Source of the DNA: JANPJV01 sp031425695
Lineage (GTDB): Bacteria > Pseudomonadota > Gammaproteobacteria > Xanthomonadales > SZUA-5
Reading direction: 5' to 3'
Assembly: GCA_031425695.1 (NCBI GenBank)
Contig: JANPJV010000167.1
Span: forward strand, 1-20,088
DNA length: 20,088 nt
Shown here: piece after piece, positions 1 through 7,800 of the stretch
How the letters are laid out: the number at the start of each line of letters is the position of its first letter
How positions within the stretch are numbered: position 1 is the stretch's first letter
The notes under the pieces: model-generated
Databases searched by the model: none
What the model was told of the DNA's origin: nothing
What the model saw: the letters and a program-made list of their open reading frames with translations, nothing else
Translations under genes and position numbers: made by a program

Positions 1-32
1 CTGTTGCTCCATATCCACAGAAAAGCATCCAA

Positions 33-56
33 AGCGGCGCAGAGCGCCGCACTCCA
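33..56. repeat. GC-rich palindrome downstream of the omega-amidase gene
   Basis: A perfect GCGGCGC-aga-GCGCCGC hairpin lies just past the stop codon of the omega-amidase gene. Its flanks (AAG before, ACTCC after) match the GC-rich palindromes near 9690, 9740 and 20030, so I place it in the same dispersed family. It could act as a terminator hairpin for the minus-strand operon, but there is no clear T-tract beside it. Confidence 0.5.
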
Positions 57-66
57 GTGACCCCGC

Positions 67-858
67 TCACCCCAGCTCGAACGCATCCGCATCGAGCCAG
101 GTCGGGAACTTGACCCGCCACGCCTGCTGTTGTTCGCCTGACAGAGTGGCGACGACGACGTTCGCCTGTTCGCCGAGCTCGACCAGCGGCTCGCCCATGA
201 AATCGAGGACGGCGCTGTCGCCGGCGTAGGTGAGCTGGTTGCCGTCGGTGCCGACGCGGTTGACGCCGATGCAGTAGCTCAGGTTCTCGATGGCGCGGGC
301 GCGCAGCAGGGTACGCCAGGCGTGCCGACGCGGGTTCGGCCAATTGGCGACGAACAGGATGAGGTCGTAGTCGAGACGGCCGTCCGCGCCCATGCGGTTG
401 CGTGACCACACGGGAAAGCGCAGGTCGTAGCAGACCTGCGGACAGATGCGCCAGCCGTGCAACTCGACGATCAGTCGCTCGGTGCCGCCCGCATAGCGTT
501 CGTGCTCGGCGGCCATGCGGAACAGATGGCGCTTGTCGTAGTGCGCATGGCTGCCATCGGGGCGCATCCAGATCAGCCGGTTGAAGACCCGGTCGCCGAC
601 GCGCATCACCAGGCTCCCGGTGACGACCGCATCCACCTCGCGCGCGAGTGCGGCCAGCCAGGCCATGCCCTCGCCTTCCATGGTCTCTGCATTGGCGATG
701 GCGTCGTTGGAGAAGCCCGACAGGAAGGTTTCCGGGAGCACGATGAGATCGGCACGGCCGGCGAGCGGGCGCACTAGGTTCCCGTAGAGTTCACGGTTGG
801 CAGCGGCATCGCGCCAGACCGTACTGGCCTGGACCAGGGCAACTCTCAGATCGCGCAT
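67..858 (-). CDS. yafV: Omega-amidase / nitrilase-family hydrolase (YafV type)
   Basis: A 263-residue carbon-nitrogen hydrolase of the nitrilase superfamily. The Glu-Lys-Cys catalytic triad is visible at E43 (LPETFLSGF), K109 (HYDKRHLF) and C143 (CPQVCYDLRFP). YafV-type omega-amidases hydrolyse the omega-amide of 2-oxo acids such as 2-oxoglutaramate in the cytoplasm. The open frame runs 26 codons further upstream, but those residues do not resemble the family. The Met before RDLRVALVQ is the natural start and gives a 13-nt overlap with the end of the upstream aminotransferase. That neighbour is the expected partner, because glutamine transaminases generate the omega-amidase substrate. Length is close to E. 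coli YafV. Family assignment is firm; the substrate is inferred from the family and the neighbour. Confidence 0.9.
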   Translation of the reverse strand: MRDLRVALVQASTVWRDAAANRELYGNLVRPLAGRADLIVLPETFLSGFSNDAIANAETMEGEGMAWLAALAREVDAVVTGSLVMRVGDRVFNRLIWMRPDGSHAHYDKRHLFRMAAEHERYAGGTERLIVELHGWRICPQVCYDLRFPVWSRNRMGADGRLDYDLILFVANWPNPRRHAWRTLLRARAIENLSYCIGVNRVGTDGNQLTYAGDSAVLDFMGEPLVELGEQANVVVATLSGEQQQAWRVKFPTWLDADAFELG

Positions 859-1991
859 AAACGCTCCGCGGCGGCATCCAGCGTGGCTTCCTGCTTGGCG
901 AAGCAGAAGCGCACCAGACGTTGGTTGGGTGGGCACTCATAGAAAGCCGAGACCGGGATCGCGGCAACGCCGACGGTTTCGGTCAGCCAGCGGGAGAATG
1001 CGTTGTCGTCGAGATCGCTGATCGCCGAGTAGTCGGCGACCTGGAAATAAGCACCCGCGACGGGAAGGAGCTTGAAGCGCGAGCCCGCCAGCGAACGCGC
1101 GAAATGATCGCGCTTGTCCTGGTAGAACGCCGGCAGCTCGAGATGATGTTGCGGGCACGCGTGCATGAAATCTGACAGTGCCCATTGCGCCGCATGGAAG
1201 CTGCAGAAGGTCAGGTACTGGTGGATCTTGCGGAACTCGAGGGACAAGGTCGGCGGCGCGACGCAGTAACCAATCTTCCAGCCGGTCACGTGATAGGTCT
1301 TGCCGAAGCTCGACACCGCAAGGCTGCGCTCGGCGAGCTCCGGGTGGCCGAGCACGCTCTCGTGACGACGGCCGTCGAAGACGATGTGCTCGTAGACCTC
1401 ATCGGACAGCACCATGATCTCGCTGTCGCGCACAATGTCCGCGAGCGTATCGAGATCAGCGCGCGTGAACATCGCTCCGGTCGGGTTGTGCGGGCTGTTG
1501 ATCATGATCAGCCGCGTGCGTGGCGTGATCGCCTCACGCACGCGCTGCCAGTCGACATGGAACGACGGAGCAACCAGCGGCACGTGCACCGCGCGCCCCC
1601 CGTTGAGCTCGATGGCCGGCTCGTACGAGTCGTAACAGGGATCGAGCACGATCACCTCATCCATCGTGCGGACCACCGCCGCGATGGCAGCGAACAGTGC
1701 CTCCGTCGCCCCGCTCGTCACCGTGACCTCGGTTTCCGGATTCACTCGTCGCCCGTACAGCGCTTCGGTCTTGCGCGCGATCTCTTCGCGCAGGCTGGCG
1801 ACGCCGATCATCGGCGAATACTGGTTGCGCCCTTCTCGCACGTGCCGGTCGAGCGCCTCACGCAACGGCGCCGGCGCCTCGAAATCCGGAAACCCTTGTC
1901 CCAGGTTCACCGCACCGTGCTGTGCCGCCAGCTGCGACATCACCGTAAAGATCGTCGTCCCCACCCGCGGCAACTTGCTTTCAATACGCAT
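846..1991 (-). CDS. Methionine/glutamine-type PLP aminotransferase (YbdL/KAT-like)
   Basis: A 381-residue fold-type I aminotransferase, full length for the YbdL / kynurenine aminotransferase group. Visible motifs are the N-terminal GQGFPDFEAP, SPHNPTG near residues 166-172, the PLP-contacting SDEVYEHI (D197, Y200), and the Schiff-base lysine K231 in SSFGKTYHVTGWKIGY. An arginine in RLVRFCFAK near the end would bind the substrate carboxylate. Members transaminate methionine, glutamine or aromatic amino acids with 2-oxo acids. The ATG at 1991 directly precedes RIESKLPRVGTTIF, a typical family start. The gene overlaps the downstream omega-amidase, which would remove 2-oxoglutaramate and pull glutamine-dependent transamination forward, possibly in methionine salvage. 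It is divergent from the alpha/beta hydrolase across an intergenic region containing a large inverted repeat. Confidence 0.9.
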   Translation of the reverse strand: MRIESKLPRVGTTIFTVMSQLAAQHGAVNLGQGFPDFEAPAPLREALDRHVREGRNQYSPMIGVASLREEIARKTEALYGRRVNPETEVTVTSGATEALFAAIAAVVRTMDEVIVLDPCYDSYEPAIELNGGRAVHVPLVAPSFHVDWQRVREAITPRTRLIMINSPHNPTGAMFTRADLDTLADIVRDSEIMVLSDEVYEHIVFDGRRHESVLGHPELAERSLAVSSFGKTYHVTGWKIGYCVAPPTLSLEFRKIHQYLTFCSFHAAQWALSDFMHACPQHHLELPAFYQDKRDHFARSLAGSRFKLLPVAGAYFQVADYSAISDLDDNAFSRWLTETVGVAAIPVSAFYECPPNQRLVRFCFAKQEATLDAAAERLCAI

Positions 1992-2071
1992 GTGGATCCA
2001 GAGCCGTCAGTCCGCGCCGATACTAAGCGAGCGGAGTTGAGGGTGGTGTGGGGTTCGAGCAAAGCAAAATC

Positions 2072-2254
2072 GCAAAGCCATCCTTACACAAAAAGCACAA
2101 AGGGCTGCGCCCTCACAAAATGCACATAAAGAGCCTTTTCAATTCCCACCTTCGGGTAACCCAGGCTATTGATCCCGCTGGGCCACGAACGCTCTTTATG
2201 TGCATTTTGTGTCCGCTCCCTTTGTGCTTCTTGTGTAAAGATGGCTTTTGGCAA
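2072..2254. repeat. Imperfect inverted repeat, arms of about 62 bp, between divergent genes
   Basis: The left arm (about 2072-2133) and right arm (about 2191-2254) are near-perfect reverse complements around a loop of about 57 nt. Both arms hold the same words: GCCAT, TTACACAA, AAGCACAAAGGG, and ACAAAATGCACATAAAGAGC. The A+T-rich composition contrasts with the GC-rich surroundings. The arms produce short overlapping Cys/Leu-rich reading frames that I consider spurious. It fills most of the 362-bp gap between the aminotransferase and the alpha/beta hydrolase. I see no convincing promoter in the remainder. It could be a dispersed non-coding repeat present as two inverted copies, or a long RNA hairpin. 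Confidence 0.75.
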
Positions 2255-2353
2255 CGCTGGCTCTTCGCTTTGTCCACCACGCTCACGCCGTGGTTTGCAT
2301 GCTTCGCGGGAACGCGCGCACGATGATGCGATCGAGCTAGCGGGAGCAGGCAC

Positions 2354-3310
2354 TTGCCACAGATTGTCGCGAATGGGTTGAAGTTCGAGGTCGAGAGCTT
2401 AGGAAGGGAGCAGGACCCAGCCGTGGTGCTGATCATGGGGCTCGGCATGCAGCTGACGTCGTGGCCGCTGGAGCTGTGCCAGCCGCTGCTGGATCACGGC
2501 TATCGGGTGGTGCGCTTCGACAATCGCGATATCGGGCTGTCGGAGAAGCTCAACGGCGTGCCGCGCCAGAGCGTTGCGATGGCGGCATTCAGGCATGCGT
2601 TGCACCTGCCTATTCCCGCACCCTATCGCGTTGAAACGATGGCTGACGATACCGTCGGGATCATGGATGTGCTCGGCATCCGCGCGGCGCACCTCGTCGG
2701 TGCGTCGATGGGCGGGATGATCGCGCAGTGCGTCGCGGCCTCGCGTCCCGAACGTACGCTGAGCCTGACCTCGATCATGTCGACCAGCGGTGCGCGAAAT
2801 CTGCCGAAGGCGAGCATGCGCATCGCTCACCACTCGCTGTCGCGGCCGAAGGCGGGTGCGCCACGCGAAAGGATCGTCCAGCACTACGTGAAGCTTTTCC
2901 AGCTGATCGGCAGCCCTGGTTTTCCGACACCCGAGGAGGTGCTGCGCAAGCGCATGGCCGCCAACCTCGCGCGCAGCTACAACCCCGCGGGCACCATGCG
3001 TCAATTGCTCGCGATCGTGGCTTCGGGCGACCGTTCCGACAGCCTGCGCAAGATCCACGTGCCCACCCTGGTGATCCACGGCGACGCCGATCCGCTGGTC
3101 CCGGTCGCACATGGCAAGGACACCGCCGCGAAGATCCCTGGTGCCACGCTCAAACTCATCCCCGGGATGGGCCACGACCTCGCACCCGGCCTGGTGCCGA
3201 TCCTGGCAGAGGCCGTGTTGGGGCATATCGGTTCGGTGGGATCGAACGTAGGTCACGTTGCGCCCGCGCTGAGCGTCGCTGCGCGACGGGCGGCATCGGG
3301 CGCTACGTGA
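2354..3310 (+). CDS. Alpha/beta hydrolase
   Basis: A 318-residue alpha/beta hydrolase fold enzyme. The catalytic triad is recognisable as S118 in the nucleophile elbow GASMGG, D246 in HGDADPLVP and H274 in GMGHDL. An oxyanion-hole region (LIMGLGMQLTSW) and the strand VRFDNRDIGLS also fit the family. Such proteins are esterases, lipases or related hydrolases; the substrate cannot be told. The start is TTG at 2354, seven bases after a GGGAG ribosome-binding site; no in-frame ATG fits the conserved N-terminus better. The catalytic domain ends near residue 292. The last roughly 20 residues (from NVGHVAP on) are encoded by the GTAG-type repeat that follows, which also provides the TGA stop, so the natural C-terminus was probably altered by that repeat. 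Confidence 0.88.
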   Translation: MPQIVANGLKFEVESLGREQDPAVVLIMGLGMQLTSWPLELCQPLLDHGYRVVRFDNRDIGLSEKLNGVPRQSVAMAAFRHALHLPIPAPYRVETMADDTVGIMDVLGIRAAHLVGASMGGMIAQCVAASRPERTLSLTSIMSTSGARNLPKASMRIAHHSLSRPKAGAPRERIVQHYVKLFQLIGSPGFPTPEEVLRKRMAANLARSYNPAGTMRQLLAIVASGDRSDSLRKIHVPTLVIHGDADPLVPVAHGKDTAAKIPGATLKLIPGMGHDLAPGLVPILAEAVLGHIGSVGSNVGHVAPALSVAARRAASGAT

Positions 3311-3392
3311 CACACTCGTGCGATGTCACGTAGCGCCTGAACGCCTGCCGCGCTCCAACCGCCGTTCCGCAGGCGCAACGTGACCTACGTTC
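3244..3392. repeat. Paired inverted REP-like elements with GTAG heads (BIME-like)
   Basis: The outer arms 3244-3264 and 3372-3392 are perfect 21-nt reverse complements carrying the GTAG head (3248-3251) and its complement CTAC (3385-3388). The inner arms 3299-3312 and 3324-3337 are perfect 14-nt reverse complements. Each half also folds alone: GTCACGTTGCGCC pairs with GGCGCTACGTGAC with one mismatch, and the right half mirrors it. This is the layout of two REP sequences in inverted orientation. The left half is inside the alpha/beta hydrolase gene; the right half lies in the leader of the small proline-rich gene. Confidence 0.8.
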
Positions 3393-3460
3393 AAGCTGAG
3401 GTTCGCGCCCGCTTGACGCACAGCATTGCACCTTCGGCAACCCGCCTTTCGGAGTTCGTC

Positions 3461-3727
3461 ATGCCCAAGCCCGTCTCCCCTGCAGAACAAGCCGACCCGC
3501 GCGCCCGGGGGCTCGCCGGCTATGCCGACCAGAACCCGCGTAGCCCAGGTGAAGCGCAGACGCCAGCGCCGCCGCGGCCACCGGAAGCGATCGATGGTGG
3601 CGCCGAGCGCAAGCACGAAGAGCCCAATACCCTGCCCGACCAGAACAGCGACAAAGTCACTGGCGAGGCGCCGGGTCCGGCGACCGTGCCGTTTGACGAA
3701 ACCCAGGGCAAGCTCGGGCCGTCCTAG
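3461..3727 (+). CDS. Small proline-rich, probably disordered hypothetical protein
   Basis: An 88-residue protein that I do not recognise. It is rich in Pro, Glu, Asp, Gly and Ala, has no cysteine, no signal peptide and no hydrophobic segment, and looks intrinsically disordered and soluble. The open frame extends 27 codons upstream into the preceding repeat, but the ATG at 3461 has a GGAG site six bases before it and is the better start. The TAG stop lies at the edge of the next repeat (3725-3801). Support comes from the ribosome-binding site and the coding frame only; short disordered proteins of this kind are common in this bacterial group but have no defined role that I can name. Confidence 0.6.
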   Translation: MPKPVSPAEQADPRARGLAGYADQNPRSPGEAQTPAPPRPPEAIDGGAERKHEEPNTLPDQNSDKVTGEAPGPATVPFDETQGKLGPS

Positions 3728-3801
3728 GTCATGTTGCCCGCGCCGGCGGGTTACTTGACGGCCCCTGTCAATTTGTCCGCTGGCGCGGCAACATGACCTA
3801 C
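3725..3801. repeat. GTAG-type inverted repeat between convergent genes, possible bidirectional terminator
   Basis: TAGGTCATGTTGCC at 3725-3738 pairs perfectly with GGCAACATGACCTA at 3787-3800, and the stem continues through CGCGCC/GGCGCG with one bulge. It shares its head and first bases with the repeat at 3244-3392. It lies between the convergent small-protein gene and spermidine-synthase-like gene, where a shared terminator would be expected, but no T-tract follows either arm. Confidence 0.65.
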
Positions 3802-3827
3802 GAAGGCGTATCGCGGACTCATCTCAA

Positions 3828-3858
3828 GTAGTCCCCTGACGCGGACAACAGGACCTAC
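3828..3858. repeat. Degenerate GTAG-headed palindrome overlapping a stop codon
   Basis: GTAG at 3828-3831 and the complementary CTAC at 3855-3858 bracket an imperfect hairpin with a CCTG/CAGG stem. It resembles the repeats at 3244 and 3725 but is more diverged. The CTA at 3855-3857 is the TAG stop codon of the minus-strand gene beside it. Confidence 0.5.
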
Positions 3859-4610
3859 GACAGCTCTCGCACCAGCGCCCGGGCCACGCGGGCGAACGCA
3901 GGGCGCAGCTGGGTCCAGGCCTCGAGCTCGAGGCCGGGTGGTCGGCGGATCGCCACTGGTTTCGCCAATGCGGGCAGGCCGGCGACGCTCGCGAAGACGA
4001 TGCAGTTGCCGATCTGGTCCTCGCCGACTTCGATGCTGTCGCCAAAGGTCTGCCGGATGCGCTCGGCCTGCGCGCCAAAATTGGGTTTGCCGTTGTGCAG
4101 GTTGACGACCAGGACGCCGTCATCCGTCAATGCGCGTCGGCAGCTGTCGTAGAAGCGCTGTGAGCACAGCGGGCCGGGTAGCCCGTTACTGCCGAAGCCA
4201 TCGATCATCAGCACATCAAAGTGCCCCGGCGGCACGCGGCGCAGGTGCCACGCGCCATCCGCCTCGATCACCGTCAGCCGAGCATCGTCGGGCGGGATCA
4301 TGAATTGGTCGCGCAGCGCGATGACGTGCGGGTTGATCTCGACCACTTCGATCGCGATCTCCGGCAGGTAACGGTAGCAGAACTTCACCAGCGAACCACC
4401 ACCCAGCCCGACCATGCCGATCACCGCCGGCTCCGGCTTGAACATGAGAAAGCCCATCATGATCCGCGTGTATTGCAGCCGCAGCTCGTCCGGCTTGGCA
4501 ATCCACATCGAGGACTGAATCTCGACCATGGAAAAGTGCAGCGCCTTCTGCTTCGGCGTCTCGTGCACGAAAGGCTTGGCGTGCGGATCGGAATTAGAGC
4601 GAAAGGCCAT
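3855..4610 (-). CDS. Spermidine-synthase-like SAM-binding protein
   Basis: A 251-residue protein with the Rossmann fold of the spermine/spermidine synthase family. Visible are the nucleotide-binding loop GLGGGSL (residues 68-74), the acidic strand end VVEINPHVI (E91), EADGA (D118) and the catalytic-region strand FDVLMIDGFGSNGLP (D137), followed by a C-terminal lobe. Classical aminopropyltransferases have a fuller N-terminal beta-domain; this one is short, so it may belong to the uncharacterised aminopropyltransferase or methyltransferase relatives. The ATG at 4610 has no clear Shine-Dalgarno sequence in front of it. It converges on the small proline-rich gene, and its stop lies inside a GTAG-type repeat. 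The family is fairly sure, the exact reaction is not. Confidence 0.8.
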   Translation of the reverse strand: MAFRSNSDPHAKPFVHETPKQKALHFSMVEIQSSMWIAKPDELRLQYTRIMMGFLMFKPEPAVIGMVGLGGGSLVKFCYRYLPEIAIEVVEINPHVIALRDQFMIPPDDARLTVIEADGAWHLRRVPPGHFDVLMIDGFGSNGLPGPLCSQRFYDSCRRALTDDGVLVVNLHNGKPNFGAQAERIRQTFGDSIEVGEDQIGNCIVFASVAGLPALAKPVAIRRPPGLELEAWTQLRPAFARVARALVRELS

Positions 4611-4645
4611 GCGGGGAGACTAGCGGGTCGCTGGTAGCTGCGCAG

Positions 4646-4813
4646 ACGCTCTGCTGGTGGTGGGTCTGCGCCATGCGCGGACGCTCTTGCTGGTGGTGGG
4701 TCTGCGCCATGCGCGGACGCTTTTGCTGGTGGTGGGTCTGCGCCATGCGCGGACGCTTTTTATCGCAGCAAATCAAAGCTGGCCAAAAGCGTCCGTGCGC
4801 AGCGCAGACCCAC
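4646..4813. repeat. Three 36-bp tandem GTGG-headed hairpin units plus one inverted unit
   Basis: Three head-to-tail units of 35-36 bp (4646-4752) each hold the GTGG head and the hairpin GTCTGCGC-cat-GCGCGGAC, at 4664-4682, 4700-4718 and 4736-4754. A fourth, more diverged unit lies in the opposite orientation (hairpin 4791-4809, then CCCAC). There are no unique spacers, so this is not a CRISPR array. The block fills the 217-bp gap between two minus-strand genes. Units of the same family recur at 10577, 13302, 13402, 14768, 14809 and 19669-19763, mostly inside coding sequence. Confidence 0.85.
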
Positions 4814-4827
4814 AAAATGCCCGGGCA

Positions 4828-7800
4828 CTACCGGAAAGCCTCCAACCGCGTCGGCGCCGTGCTCCACGCGCTGAGGCCATCCACCTCCACCGCTGCTTCC
4901 ACCGTCGCCAGATCGCGGTTCTTGAAGGCGAGGTGCACGCTGCCGCTCAATGCAGAAGTGGGCGGCACGTAAGCGCAAGTGGGGCAGCTACCGCGGAAGG
5001 CGAGCATGGGAATGTCACTGGCATCGGCGGCCTGGCCAGTTCCCAGCGACCAGCGCAAGACGCCTGCCTGGTCGTAGAAATAGGTCACCAACACCAGGAC
5101 ATTGCCCTGCGGCACGATGGAGAAACCCTGGAACGCGAACGCAGGCGCGGCCCAGGCGCCGCCGACCGGGAGCCGCGGGACGCCATTCGCGAACGTCAGG
5201 AATTGCAGGCTGAGCGTGCCACTGCCGACGCCATCGAAGCCGAAGCTCGCGGCAGCGGCTTGATTGCCATCAAACACGAGGCGCAGGGTTCCGACGGCGC
5301 GCGGGCTGGCCTGCCCGGCGGTCCGGGTGAACGCGAGCAATGGCGCTTCCCAGGTCGCGCCGGTGACTTGGGCCTGTGCGGTATAGGCGATGGGTGCGCC
5401 GCTGGCATCGAAGGTGTACCAGACCACGAACAGCAGGTTGCCGATGCGCTCGATGGCAAAGCCCGAACCGTTGCGCGCCGGGTCGTACCAAAGGCCGTTG
5501 CGCGGGCTCGATCCGAGCTCGATCGCACCCACGTCGCAGCGCGGGGCGCCCGCACCCTGGGGTCGGGGGCGCAGCGCCTGGTCGGTCGCGGCGCAGTCCG
5601 GCGGACCAAGATCGAGCGCGGCCGCGCCCGGTTGCACCCGGCCGTCGGCGGCGAGCACATGGGTATCGGCCGCATTTTGCCGGTCGCCCACTGCGGCCAA
5701 TGCGCAACTCGCATCGGTCGCAAGGTTGTAGCCGAGACTGGTCACGGTGTCCGCGGACGCGCATACCGCGCTGCCCGCCAGCAGGCTGCCGCGCACGCGC
5801 AGATTTCCAGAGGCGCGCTGCAGCGCCGGCTGGACCGTCGACCCGGCCAAGCTGACCTGCTCCAGCAACGCGTCGCCCTCGCTGTGCACGGCCCCGCTCC
5901 CGGCGGCGGCCCTGACCAGGCTGCTGGCGCTCATCCGCAAGCTGCCGCGCGCGTAGACCTGGGCGCCGCGGCCGCTCACGCGTCCGCCGTCGAGAATGCT
6001 GCGATCGATGCTGAGCTCTCCCGTGCTGTAGATGAGCCCGCCATCGCGCGCGCTGCCGTCCTTCAGCGTCGATCCGCTGATGCTGAGCACACCCAGGTTG
6101 CGGATCAGTCCACCATCAGCATCGGTGCTGGCAGCGCTCGAGGCACGCAGGCCCAGGTCGCGCAGCCGCAGCCGTGCACCGGTGGTCACGTCGAGCAGGC
6201 GACCGGCCGGCAGCAAATCCCATTGTCCGCCATTGCCGTCGATCAAGAGGTTCGACGAAATTGGCGGCATGGCGTTGCCCGAGAACGGCGCGTCGAAAGC
6301 GAGGGGTGCCGACGCTGGCAGCAGCATTTCGACCGGCAATGCCTGGGCATTGGCGGCAACGATGCCGGCGCGCAGAGCGCCGGAATTGAGCTCCGCGAGC
6401 GCCACGGTTCCCGGTCCGGGCACGCGCCACCGCGCCACGCCCGGGTCGTCGTTGTCGACCAGCACCAGCTCCAGCCGCGAGTCGCTCAAGGAAGTGTCCT
6501 GGTTTCCCGCCTGCAATTGCACGCTCAAGCGCTGGTCAGGCTCGACGAGGAGATCTTCGCGCACGAGCACGCGCAACGTGCGCCGTTGCTCGCCGGGCGC
6601 GAAATCGACGCTGGCCGGAATGCTGATGTCGCCCGCCGCCACGTCACTCGATTCCACGCTGACCAGGACACGCGCGGCCGCTGCGGCGCCGCTCCGTACG
6701 AGCTCGATCTCGAGCGCATCGCCTTCCTGGATGCGGGTGGGACGTTCGGCGAGCTGGATGCCCGGGTCAGCCGCCGCCGCAATCTTCAACTGGTGCTGTG
6801 CGTCCGGGGCCAGGTTGGACGGCTCGTAGCCACTCCAGCCACCTTGGACGAAATCGACCACCGTCGCCGGGTTGCTGTCGAGCGGGTCGGCCGTCAGGTC
6901 GGCAAGATTCAGTTCGAGCCTTCCGTTACCGACCCAGTCCGCGGGCACCGTGAACTCGAGCGCGTAGGCGTCGTCGCGGTAGCGCCCATGCCCGAATCCG
7001 GCCGGGCCAGGGTGATCGAGCCAGCGTCCACCGCTGGCAGGGAGCTGGAGACGACGCTCGCCGCCCGCCAGCGCGAGCTGCGGGTGGGGCTCCACGAAAA
7101 AGTCCGAACGCGGGATCTGGCTGATCACACCATTGGTGCGCAGGCGCATCGGCTTGTTGAAACCGAGCCAGACGCGATAGCGGCCACCCGGGTTGAGCGG
7201 CAGCGAGCGCTCGACGCGCAGCTGCCGTCCCGCGCCCTGCTTGCGCCAATGGGCCAGGTACACCGGTTGGCCCGTCCGCGTGTCGAGGATGCGCACCTGC
7301 TGCAGGTACGCCGGTCCGGCAATGCGATAGCTCAGCAATCGGTGCGCCGCGGACAGGCTGGTGCGCACGCGTGCGATCTGGCTCTGGGGCAGGATGAATC
7401 CATCGTGCGAGGTCCCGAGGCCGCCGTACTCGGCCGCGCCCATGTCGCCGGGCTCGATCTCGAGCGTCCAGGTTGGGATCTGGTAGGTGTAGGCAAAATA
7501 CTCGCTGGTCGTGCCGATACCCCGGCCAGCCAGGTTCGGACTTGGGGAATACAGCGGCAAGGTGCTGTTGGCCGGGCCGTAGGCGAACTCGGCCTGGCTG
7601 AACAGTGACGCCAGGTTGGCGGTGAACGCGTCGTGCGCGGCGTTGCCGGTGTTGATCGTGAACAGCACCCGCGAGAACGAGTGCACGTCCGCAAAAAAAC
7701 GCAGTCGCGCCGGATTGGCATAGTTGGCGGCCGCCAGCAGCGCCTGCATCTCGGGCTCGCTGGCTGGCCCCGTCCCGTGATAGATGAGGCTGCGGATATT

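Noticed and set aside
859..936. 26-codon upstream extension of the omega-amidase
   Set aside because: The added residues lie inside the aminotransferase coding region and do not resemble the nitrilase N-terminus.
2084..2448. Several short Cys/Leu-rich open frames in the divergent intergenic region
   Set aside because: They are overlapping translations of the inverted repeat on both strands and share the same words in different frames.
3380..3460. 27-codon upstream extension of the small proline-rich protein
   Set aside because: It starts inside the GTAG-type repeat; the ATG at 3461 has a GGAG site at proper spacing.
4646..4760. Possible CRISPR array (36-bp repeats)
   Set aside because: The units abut directly with no unique spacers, each is itself a hairpin element, and no cas gene is nearby.
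4594..4815. Minus-strand 73-codon frame with PRMAQTHHQQ-like repeats
   Set aside because: It is simply the translation of the 36-bp repeat block, which is open in all frames; there is no ribosome-binding site.
4657..7608. 983-codon plus-strand open frame antisense to the M14 peptidase
   Set aside because: It has no recognisable domain, begins inside stop-free repeats, and is Arg/Ala/His-rich as expected of the antisense of a GC-rich gene. The minus-strand gene has clear motifs.
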